Positions 1 to 6,122 of a DNA stretch of 6,122 nt are shown here, one piece after another. The first letter of the stretch is position 1. Every line of letters starts with the position of its first letter. The DNA lies in assembly GCA_005884745.1 (NCBI GenBank), contig VAZU01000142.1, positions 1-6,122 of the forward strand, in the 5' to 3' direction. The notes under the pieces were generated by a model. The model was not told the DNA's origin. It did not search any database and worked only from the letters and a program-made list of their open reading frames with translations. Made by a program: the position numbers and the translations under genes. This stretch comes from Alphaproteobacteria bacterium. Its GTDB lineage: Bacteria; Pseudomonadota; Alphaproteobacteria; Rhizobiales; Xanthobacteraceae.

Positions 1-879
1 AAGTCGGGGCTGGCGCTGAACCTGGCCGAAGAACTGGGCGGCGTGATCGTCAATGCGGATGCCATGCAGGTCTATCGCGACCTGAGGATCCTGACCGCCC
101 GGCCGAGCGCCGAAGAAGAGGCGCGTGTTCCACACCGGCTCTACGGCCACATCGATGCCGCCGAGACCTATTCGGTGGGGCGCTGGCTGAAAGACGTGGA
201 GCCGATCCTGGCCGAAGTTGCACGCGCCGGGCGGCTGCCGATCCTGGTCGGCGGCACCGGACTCTATTTCCAGGCGCTGACGCGGGGACTCGCGGCGATC
301 CCGCCGGTTCCGCCCGCGCTGCGCGCCGGCTTGCGCGCGCGGCTCGCCTCCGAGGGCGCGTCGGCACTGCATGCCGAGCTCGGCGAGCGCGACCCGGAAA
401 GCGCGGCAAAAATCCGGCCGCAAGACGGAGTGCGGATCGCTCGTGCGCTCGAAGTGTTTCAGGCAACCGGACGCGCGCTCTCGGACTGGCACCGCGCCGG
501 CATGCCGGCGCTCGTCGATCCGGCCGCGACGGTTAACGTTTTCCTAAATCCCGACCAGGCCGAGCTCTATCGCCGCATCGACGCGCGGTTCGACGCCATG
601 ATCGCGGCGGGCGCGCTCGAAGAGGTGCGCGCGCTCGATGCCCGCGGGCTCGATCTCCTGCATCCCGCCATGAAGGCTCACGGCGTGCCCTGGCTGCGAG
701 CCGGGCTGGCCGGAAACCTCACGCTCGCAGCTGCCGCGATCGAAGCCAAGAAGGACACGCGGCGCTACGCCAAGCGGCAATTCACCTGGTTTCGCCACCA
801 GCTGCCGGGCTTCCGGTGGATCGCCGACGATCGGGCCAAACAGCACGTTTTGCAGGCGCTCGACGCGGTTCGCGCTTGA
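1..879 (+). CDS. miaA: tRNA dimethylallyltransferase MiaA (5' end cut off by window)
   Basis: This enzyme transfers a dimethylallyl group from DMAPP to N6 of A37 in tRNAs that read UNN codons, in the cytoplasm. The frame is open from base 1, so the true start lies upstream. The first visible residues (KSGLALNLAEELGG) are the end of the family's GPTASGKS-type P-loop, whose first half is missing. Then follow NADAMQVYRDL, the VGGTGLYFQAL segment (about residues 83-93 of the visible 292), and the C-terminal YAKRQFTWFRHQ block, all hallmarks of MiaA. An internal GTG at 43 could be taken for a start but would remove conserved residues, so I extend the gene to base 1. The stop TGA (877-879) lies inside the -35 box of the next promoter. 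No terminator is visible between miaA and the ilv leader, so some read-through into the leader is possible. Only the left end is uncertain. Confidence 0.95.
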   Translation, partial: KSGLALNLAEELGGVIVNADAMQVYRDLRILTARPSAEEEARVPHRLYGHIDAAETYSVGRWLKDVEPILAEVARAGRLPILVGGTGLYFQALTRGLAAIPPVPPALRAGLRARLASEGASALHAELGERDPESAAKIRPQDGVRIARALEVFQATGRALSDWHRAGMPALVDPAATVNVFLNPDQAELYRRIDARFDAMIAAGALEEVRALDARGLDLLHPAMKAHGVPWLRAGLAGNLTLAAAAIEAKKDTRRYAKRQFTWFRHQLPGFRWIADDRAKQHVLQALDAVRA

Positions 880-904
880 CCTTTGGGGGTGCGGCTATTA
901 TAAG
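876..904 (+). promoter_or_regulatory. sigma70-type promoter of the ilvB leader
   Basis: TTGACC (876-881) and TATAAG (899-904) are separated by exactly 17 bp, a near-consensus -35/-10 pair. A run of A/C at 911-912 lies about 7 nt past the -10 box and is the probable transcription start, 25 nt before the leader peptide start. The -35 box overlaps the miaA stop codon. An alternative -10, TATTAT (896-901), would give a short 14-bp spacer and is less likely. The sites are seen in the sequence; their activity is inferred. Confidence 0.72.
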
Positions 905-935
905 GCGCGCAACAAAACGCCGGAGAGGCGCGACC

Positions 936-989
936 GTGCATAACTTTGTTGTTCTCGTAATCGGCTGGCGCACCGCCGTGGATGGATGA
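936..989 (+). CDS. ilv attenuator leader peptide (17 aa)
   Basis: A GTG-initiated frame encodes MHNFVVLVIGWRTAVDG and ends at TGA 987-989. Five consecutive residues (codons 5-9: Val-Val-Leu-Val-Ile) are all branched-chain amino acids, the end products of the pathway encoded just downstream. A GGAGAGG ribosome site (922-928) sits 7 nt before the GTG, and the promoter at 876-904 would place the RNA start about 25 nt upstream. A terminator follows at 1019-1041, before ilvB. This is the standard layout of translation-coupled attenuation: a ribosome stalling on these codons when charged Val/Leu/Ile tRNA is scarce should favour read-through. The 3' codons (from about codon 11) lie in the left arm of the inverted repeat at 968-1015. 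No upstream in-frame ATG competes. The peptide itself probably has no enzymatic role. The role is inferred from codon content and layout, with no experimental evidence. Confidence 0.82.
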   Translation: MHNFVVLVIGWRTAVDG

Positions 990-1015
990 CCCATCCGCGA
1001 TACGTGGCGGTGCGC
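968..1015 (+). promoter_or_regulatory. leader RNA hairpin (10-bp perfect stem) overlapping the leader peptide gene
   Basis: GCGCACCGCC (968-977) is the exact reverse complement of GGCGGTGCGC (1006-1015). Three more pairs (978-980 with 1003-1005, two of them G-U) extend the stem inward. A nested hairpin, GGATG (984-988) with CATCC (992-996), carries the leader peptide stop codon. The left arm is coding sequence, so a translating ribosome must open it. This fits the 1:2 or pause hairpin of an attenuator. I could not find a strong antiterminator partner for the terminator arm. The best alternative pairing, CCGC 995-998 with GCGG 1007-1010, is short. Confidence 0.65.
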
Positions 1016-1018
1016 GAC

Positions 1019-1041
1019 AGGGGCTTTTGGGCCCCTTTTTT
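1019..1041 (+). terminator. intrinsic terminator (attenuator) before ilvB
   Basis: AGGGGC (1019-1024) pairs with GCCCCT (1031-1036) around a TTTTGG loop, and six T follow the GCCCC arm (1036-1041). A GC-only stem core directly followed by a T run is the usual form of a Rho-independent terminator. It lies 30 nt after the leader peptide stop and 38 nt before the ilvB start, so it would cut the leader RNA at about 130 nt. It begins only 3 nt after the 968-1015 hairpin. Confidence 0.8.
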
Positions 1042-1079
1042 ATTGGCCAAATCGGAGCGTCGAGCGAGTGGAGCGGAAC

Positions 1080-2840
<1,761 letters not shown>

Positions 2841-2844
2841 TGTC

Positions 2845-3360
2845 ATGTTGATGAAAAATCCCGCCACCGAACGCCACACGCTCTCGGTCCTGGTCGACAA
2901 CGAGCCCGGCGTGCTCGCCCGCGTCATCGGGCTATTCTCCGGGCGCGGCTACAACATCGATTCGCTCACGGTCTCGGAGACCGAGCACGAGAAGCAGCTC
3001 TCCCGCATCACCATCGTGACGACCGGCACGCCGATGGTGATCGAGCAGATCAAGAACCAGCTGGAGCGGCTGGTGCCGGTGCACCGCGTCATCGACGTCA
3101 CGGTCGGCGGCAAGTCGATCGAGCGCGAATTGGCGATGGTCAAGGTACGCGGCACCGGCGAGCGCCGGGTCGAGGCGCTGCGCCTGTCCGATGCGTTCCG
3201 CGCGCGCGTGATCGACGCCACCACCGAGAGCTTCGTGTTCGAGCTCACGGGAAAATCCGACAAGATCGATCAGTTCGTCGGGCTGATGCTGCCGCTGGGC
3301 CTGGTCGAGGTGTCGCGCACCGGCATCGTCGCCATCACCCGCGGGCCGGAGGCGATGTGA
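2845..3360 (+). CDS. ilvN: acetolactate synthase small (regulatory) subunit
   Basis: This subunit binds IlvB, raises its activity and gives end-product feedback. It is 171 aa, the long IlvH-like form. An ACT domain occupies about residues 11-85 (HTLSVLVDNEPGVLARVIGLFS, then GRGYNIDSL), followed by the C-terminal small-subunit domain (about 95-168, ending VARTG-like VSRTGIVAITRG). N19, G22 and N37 correspond by my alignment to E. coli IlvH N11, G14 and N29, positions linked to valine binding, so valine inhibition is likely retained. ATG 2845 lies 4 nt after the ilvB stop. ATG 2851 (third codon) is a possible alternative, and neither has a strong ribosome site, which suggests translational coupling to ilvB. 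ilvH is an equally usable symbol. No terminator is visible in the 55 bases that follow. Confidence 0.95.
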   Translation: MLMKNPATERHTLSVLVDNEPGVLARVIGLFSGRGYNIDSLTVSETEHEKQLSRITIVTTGTPMVIEQIKNQLERLVPVHRVIDVTVGGKSIERELAMVKVRGTGERRVEALRLSDAFRARVIDATTESFVFELTGKSDKIDQFVGLMLPLGLVEVSRTGIVAITRGPEAM

Positions 3361-3383
3361 CTCGACGGAATCGCTAGTCTGGG

Positions 3384-3398
3384 ATATACAATGTATAT
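3384..3398 (+). promoter_or_regulatory. palindromic operator/-10 region of the mazEF-type module
   Basis: ATATACA-A-TGTATAT is a perfect 7-1-7 palindrome in otherwise GC-rich DNA, 17 bases before the antitoxin start. It contains possible -10 hexamers (TACAAT 3387-3392; TATATT 3394-3399 at its edge). A weak -35 candidate, TCGACG (3362-3367), is 19 bp before TACAAT. Toxin-antitoxin operons of this type are normally repressed by the antitoxin, alone or with toxin, binding such palindromes over the promoter. The palindrome is certain; the operator role is inferred. Confidence 0.68.
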
Positions 3399-3415
3399 TC
3401 GACAACAGGTAAGAC

Positions 3416-3799
3416 ATGAAGATCAAAGTAGCGAAATGGGGCAACAGCCTTGCGGTGAGACTGCCCAAGCGGCTCGCCGACGATCTTGGTCTCAGGCCGG
3501 GTACCGTGGTCGATGTCAACCAGGACGGCTCCCGGCTTGCGATCGAGACCGCGCCGAGGGGCCAGCTTCCGCGGTATCGCCTCGGGGATCTGCTTGCCGA
3601 AATGGATCGGCTCGGGCTGGAGAACGAGCCCGAGCTTGTCGATTGGGGTCCGGACAGGGGAGCCGAAATCATCGATGACGAATACACGCGCGCATCACTC
3701 ACTGCCCAAGGCGGGGGATCTCGTCTGGGCGGACCTGCGGCCGACGCGCGGGGGCGAGCAAAGCGGCGCAAGACCCGTGGTCGTACTCAGCGATCTTGA
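3416..3799 (+). CDS. MazE-type antitoxin (AbrB/SpoVT fold) with an unusual C-terminal tail
   Basis: The product is predicted to bind DNA with its N-terminal AbrB-like domain and to neutralise the MazF-type RNase encoded next to it. MKIKVAKWGNSLAVRLPKRLADDLGLRPG (residues 1-29) is the typical MazE swapped-hairpin domain. A toxin-contact segment follows, PRYRLGDLLAEM (about 52-63) and ELVDWGPDRGAEI (73-85), the usual end of this family. Most relatives stop within a few residues of DWGP...G; here the frame continues to residue 127. The last 39 residues (89-127) overlap the toxin gene in another frame and are rich in Arg/Gly/Lys, so they look like read-through rather than a domain. The start ATG has a modest AGG ribosome site (3407-3409) 6 nt upstream. 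The palindrome at 3384-3398 suggests autoregulation. The family assignment is firm; whether the tail is real is not. Confidence 0.86.
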   Translation: MKIKVAKWGNSLAVRLPKRLADDLGLRPGTVVDVNQDGSRLAIETAPRGQLPRYRLGDLLAEMDRLGLENEPELVDWGPDRGAEIIDDEYTRASLTAQGGGSRLGGPAADARGRAKRRKTRGRTQRS

Positions 3800-4055
3800 C
3801 TTCCATCGGCGCAGCCGCCTCGCGATCATCTGTCCGATCACGTCGAATTCTCGACCTTGGCCCACAAAAGTTCCGCTTCCCGCAGGACTCGCGGCAACGG
3901 GATCGATTCTCGTCGACCAGATCCGCGCCGTGGATCGTAGAGAGCGGGGTTTTCGGCACATCGGCGAAGTTCCCGAAGCAGTTCTCAACGACGTGCGAGC
4001 CAAGCTGGCGGCACTGGTCGGAATTGAGTCGGTAGCGATTGCCGACTGGCGATAA
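3675..4055 (+). CDS. MazF-type toxin, mRNA-cleaving endoribonuclease (PemK/MazF family)
   Basis: The predicted product cuts single-stranded RNA at short sequence motifs and halts translation unless held by the antitoxin. It is 126 aa, slightly longer than the usual 110-115. Family motifs in order: GDLVWADLRPTRGGEQSGARPVVVLS (residues 14-39), LAIICPITS (49-57), then VPLPAG and GSILVDQIRAVDRRERG (about 79-95). R33 and T56 match the positions of the E. coli MazF catalytic pair R29 and T52, so it appears intact and active. ATG 3675 is the only sensible start; AGGGGAG (3656-3662) lies 12 nt before it, a long spacing, so coupling to antitoxin translation is likely. The gene starts inside the antitoxin gene, overlapping it by 125 nt. 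ilvC begins 44 nt after its stop with no terminator between, so it may share a transcript with ilvC. Confidence 0.88.
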   Translation: MTNTRAHHSLPKAGDLVWADLRPTRGGEQSGARPVVVLSDLDFHRRSRLAIICPITSNSRPWPTKVPLPAGLAATGSILVDQIRAVDRRERGFRHIGEVPEAVLNDVRAKLAALVGIESVAIADWR

Positions 4056-4099
4056 CGACGATCAGCCAGGTAAACTTCACTCACAAGGGAACCAAAGAC

Positions 4100-5119
4100 A
4101 TGCGCGTTTACTACGACCGCGACGCCGACTTGAACCTGATCAAGGGCAAGAAGATCGCCATCGTCGGCTACGGCAGCCAGGGCCACGCCCACGCGCTCAA
4201 TCTGCACGATTCCGGCGTGAAGGAAGTCACCGTGGCGCTGCGCAAGGGCTCGGCTTCGGCCAAGAAGGCGCAAAGCGTGCAGCTGCCGGTCAAGGAAGTC
4301 GCGGAAGCGGCCAAATGGGCCGACGTGATGATGATGCTCACGCCCGACGAGCTCCAGGCCGACATCTATCGCGACCATCTCGCCGCCAACATGAAGGACG
4401 GCGCGGCGCTGATGTTCGCGCACGGGCTCAACATCCATTTCAACCTGATCGAGCCGCGGCCCGACCTCGACGTGCTGATGATCGCGCCGAAGGGCCCGGG
4501 CCACACCGTGCGCTCGGAATACCAGCGCGGCGGCGGCGTGCCCTGCCTGATGGCGATCGAGCGCGACGTCTCCGGCAATGCCCACGATCTCGGGCTGTCC
4601 TACGGCGCGGCGATCGGCGGCGGGCGCGCCGGCATCATCGAGACCAGTTTCCGCGAGGAATGCGAGACCGATCTGTTCGGCGAGCAGGTCGTGCTGTGCG
4701 GCGGCCTCGTCGAGTTGATCAAGGCCGGCTACGAGACGCTGGTCGAGGCCGGCTATGCGCCGGAGATGGCGTATTTCGAGTGCCTGCACGAGGTGAAGCT
4801 GATCGTCGACCTGATCTACGAGGGCGGCATCGCCACCATGAACTACTCGATCTCCAATACGGCCGAATACGGCGAATACGTCAGCGGCCCGCGCGTGATC
4901 AATCAGGAGACGCGGGCGGAGATGAAGCGCATCCTCGACGACATCCAGTCGGGACGCTTCACCCGCAATTGGATGCTGGAGAACAGGGTCAACCAGACCT
5001 CGTTCAAGGCGATGCGCGCCAAGCTCGCCCAGCATCCGATCGAGCAGATCGGCGAAAAACTGCGCGCCATGATGCCGTGGATCAAGGCCAAGGCGCTGGT
5101 TGACAAGAGCCGGAATTGA
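4100..5119 (+). CDS. ilvC: ketol-acid reductoisomerase (class I, NADPH-type)
   Basis: The enzyme converts acetolactate and acetohydroxybutyrate to dihydroxy acids using NAD(P)H and Mg2+, directly following acetolactate synthase. At 339 aa it is the short class I form. The Rossmann motif GYGSQGHAHA spans residues 23-32. The cofactor loop LRKGSAS (47-53) has the Arg and Ser residues that favour NADPH. H108 (FAHGLN) and K131 (APKGPGH) are in the active-site region. Metal ligands D191 and E195 (ETDLFGEQ) and E227 and E231 (FECLHEVK) are all present. The start ATG has AAGGGA (4085-4090) 9 nt upstream. Although its substrate comes from IlvBN, it is separated from ilvN by the toxin-antitoxin pair. 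I see no clear promoter of its own in the 44 bases before it, so transcription may come from upstream or from within mazF. Confidence 0.97.
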   Translation: MRVYYDRDADLNLIKGKKIAIVGYGSQGHAHALNLHDSGVKEVTVALRKGSASAKKAQSVQLPVKEVAEAAKWADVMMMLTPDELQADIYRDHLAANMKDGAALMFAHGLNIHFNLIEPRPDLDVLMIAPKGPGHTVRSEYQRGGGVPCLMAIERDVSGNAHDLGLSYGAAIGGGRAGIIETSFREECETDLFGEQVVLCGGLVELIKAGYETLVEAGYAPEMAYFECLHEVKLIVDLIYEGGIATMNYSISNTAEYGEYVSGPRVINQETRAEMKRILDDIQSGRFTRNWMLENRVNQTSFKAMRAKLAQHPIEQIGEKLRAMMPWIKAKALVDKSRN

Positions 5120-5190
5120 CCCTCGGGCCGCGGCGGGCGTGGCCAAGCTCGGCTTTGCAAGGCGCAAGGCGGACGGCTAGCCTGTCGAAC
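5120..5190 (+). other. 71-bp gap between ilvC and the ABC transporter genes
   Basis: I see no convincing terminator or promoter here. A small imperfect hairpin (5142-5148 with 5152-5158, loop TCG) lacks a T run. GCAAGGC occurs twice in tandem (5157-5163 and 5164-5170) and GGCTAGCC is a short palindrome (5175-5182). GGACGG (5171-5176) is a weak, distant ribosome-site candidate for the next gene. Confidence 0.4.
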
Positions 5191-6033
5191 ATGGTCCAGC
5201 CCGCCAGCGTTGCAGTGAAGCGTGAAAGCGCCGATGGCTCCGCCGTCGCGCTGGATGCCGTCACCATCAGCTTCCGGTTCGCCGACGGCAGCGCCTACAC
5301 GGCGGTCGAGCAGGCGACGCTTGCGGTCGCCGACGGCGAGTTCGTCTCGATCGTGGGGCCAACCGGCTGCGGCAAGACGACGCTGCTCAACGTCGCCGCG
5401 GGCCTGCTCGCGCCCTCGGCCGGGCGCACCACCATCTTCGGCGCGCCGCTCGGCTCCCTCAACGCGCGCGCCGGCTACCTGTTTCAGGCGGAAGCGCTGT
5501 TCCCCTGGAAGACCGCGTTCGAAAACGTCGCGATCGGGCTGGAGATCGCCGGCGTGCCGTCGCGCGAAGCCCGCGGCCGCGCGGAGAACTGGCTCACCCG
5601 CGTCGGCCTGCAGGGTTTCGCTTCCCGCTATCCGCACATGCTCTCCGGCGGACAGCGCAAGCGGGTCGGGCTCGCCCAGGTGCTGATCCGCGATCCGAAA
5701 ATCCTGCTGATGGACGAGCCGTTCGGACCGCTCGACGCCCAGACCCGGCAGATCATGGGCAATCTGCTGCTCGACCTGTGGAACGCCGATCGCAAGGCGG
5801 TGCTGTTCGTCACCCACGACCTCGAGGAGGCGATCGCGCTTTCCGACCGCGTGGTCATCATGTCGGCGGGGCCGGCCGCGCGGATTCTCGGCGAATGGCG
5901 GGTCGCGCTGCCCCGCCCGCGCGACATCGCCGAGGTCAAGCTCGAGCCGGCGTTCCACGATCTCCATCGCGAAATCTGGCACGTGCTCAAGACCGAAGTG
6001 CTCAAGGGCTACGCCCAGACCGGAGGAGGGTGA
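5191..6033 (+). CDS. ABC transporter ATP-binding protein, nitrate/sulfonate/taurine (NitT/TauT) type
   Basis: This is the cytoplasmic ATPase that powers an importer, probably pairing with the permease that starts at its end. At 280 aa it has the full set of motifs: Walker A GPTGCGKTT (56-64), Q-loop Q99 in YLFQAEALFPW, signature LSGGQRKR (151-158), Walker B ILLMDEPFG (171-179), and the H-switch in THD (H209). FPWKTAFENVAIGLE and the C-terminal PRPRDIAEVKLEPAFHDLHREIW block are typical of SsuB/TauB/NrtD-like ATPases. The substrate cannot be told from the ATPase: nitrate, sulfonates, taurine, pyrimidine precursors and others are all served by this family. I chose ATG 5191; TTG 5116 in the same frame overlaps the ilvC stop and adds 25 unconserved residues. 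There is no strong ribosome site at 5191. It is not obviously part of branched-chain synthesis and probably begins a separate transport operon. Confidence 0.9.
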   Translation: MVQPASVAVKRESADGSAVALDAVTISFRFADGSAYTAVEQATLAVADGEFVSIVGPTGCGKTTLLNVAAGLLAPSAGRTTIFGAPLGSLNARAGYLFQAEALFPWKTAFENVAIGLEIAGVPSREARGRAENWLTRVGLQGFASRYPHMLSGGQRKRVGLAQVLIRDPKILLMDEPFGPLDAQTRQIMGNLLLDLWNADRKAVLFVTHDLEEAIALSDRVVIMSAGPAARILGEWRVALPRPRDIAEVKLEPAFHDLHREIWHVLKTEVLKGYAQTGGG

Positions 6034-6122
6034 GCTTGGCCCGCTCGCGCGCCAATCTGATCGTGCTGCAGGTCCTGGTGGCGGTCCTGGCGATCGGGCT
6101 GTGGCACGTACTCACCGCGACC
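6030..6122 (+). CDS. ABC transporter permease, N-terminus only (runs off window)
   Basis: The frame opens with GTG 6030, overlapping the ATPase stop by 4 nt (GTGA), and stays open to the window end: 31 codons. After a short basic start (MSLARSRAN) comes a hydrophobic run, LIVLQVLVAVLAIGLW (about residues 10-25), which fits the first membrane helix of a NitT/TauT-type inner-membrane permease. GGAGGAGG (6022-6029) is a strong ribosome site. It is tight to GTG 6030 and better spaced for TTG 6036, so the start could be either. Identity as the permease rests on the position after the ATPase and the helix; only 31 residues are visible. Confidence 0.7.
   Translation, partial: MSLARSRANLIVLQVLVAVLAIGLWHVLTAT

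Noticed and set aside
1027..1050. Alternative hairpin TTGG-G-CC with GGCCAA overlapping the terminator
   Set aside because: It has a bulge and uses bases downstream of the T run, which are made only after termination would have occurred, so it is unlikely to act as the antiterminator.
1068..1079. GTG 1068 as the ilvB start
   Set aside because: Possible, with GGAG at 1054-1057 10 nt upstream, but ATG 1080 has GGAG at 6 nt and begins at the usual N-terminus of the family.
4024..4056. Promoter for ilvC at the end of mazF (TTGAGT 4024-4029, GATAAC 4051-4056)
   Set aside because: The spacing is 21 bp, outside the usual range, and the -10 match is poor.
5142..5158. Terminator after ilvC
   Set aside because: The hairpin has a mismatch and a 3-nt loop, and no T run follows, so I do not call it a terminator.
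3695..5167. 490-codon minus-strand frame opposite mazF and ilvC
   Set aside because: Same kind of shadow: antisense to conserved genes, repetitive charged composition, no motif seen.
5116..5190. TTG 5116 as the start of the ABC ATPase
   Set aside because: It overlaps the ilvC stop codon, has no good ribosome site and adds 25 residues that do not resemble the family; ATG 5191 is preferred.
4903..5982. 359-codon minus-strand frame opposite the ABC ATPase
   Set aside because: Antisense to an ATPase with all motifs intact; no recognisable protein family.

Overview
The window is about 6.1 kb of GC-rich, tightly packed chromosomal DNA, with every gene on the + strand. Protein sequence style (the GEA-type thiamine site in acetolactate synthase, a class I IlvC beginning MRVYYDRDADL) and the order miaA, ilvB, ilvN, ilvC point to an alphaproteobacterium, probably of the Rhizobiales (Bradyrhizobium/Xanthobacteraceae-like). 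This placement comes from recognition of the sequences, not from a search.

Layout: the 3' part of miaA (tRNA dimethylallyltransferase, cut by the window edge) occupies 1-879. A good sigma70-type promoter (876-904) overlaps its stop codon and drives a leader of about 170 nt. The leader holds a 17-codon peptide gene rich in Val/Leu/Ile codons (936-989), a perfect 10-bp inverted repeat (968-1015) and an intrinsic terminator (1019-1041). Together these look like a translation-coupled attenuator for the downstream ilvB (1080-2840, acetolactate synthase large subunit) and ilvN (2845-3360, regulatory subunit). A mazE/mazF-type toxin-antitoxin pair (3416-3799 and 3675-4055), with its own 7-1-7 palindromic operator (3384-3398), lies between ilvN and ilvC (4100-5119, ketol-acid reductoisomerase). 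After a 71-bp gap comes an ABC transporter ATPase of the nitrate/sulfonate/taurine type (5191-6033). It overlaps by 4 nt with the start of a permease gene that runs off the window (6030-6122).

How the parts work together: IlvB and IlvN form acetolactate synthase and IlvC carries out the next step, so the centre of the window encodes the first two common steps of valine, leucine and isoleucine synthesis. Control appears layered. The leader peptide would sense charged Val/Leu/Ile tRNAs, and IlvN keeps the residues used for valine feedback in the E. coli homologue. The most unusual points are the toxin-antitoxin module inside the ilv cluster, the antitoxin frame that stays open 125 nt into the toxin gene, and the annotation-sized leader peptide gene that an automatic gene caller would probably miss. 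No tRNA, rRNA, CRISPR or insertion sequence was seen, and there is no gene-free stretch longer than 300 bases.
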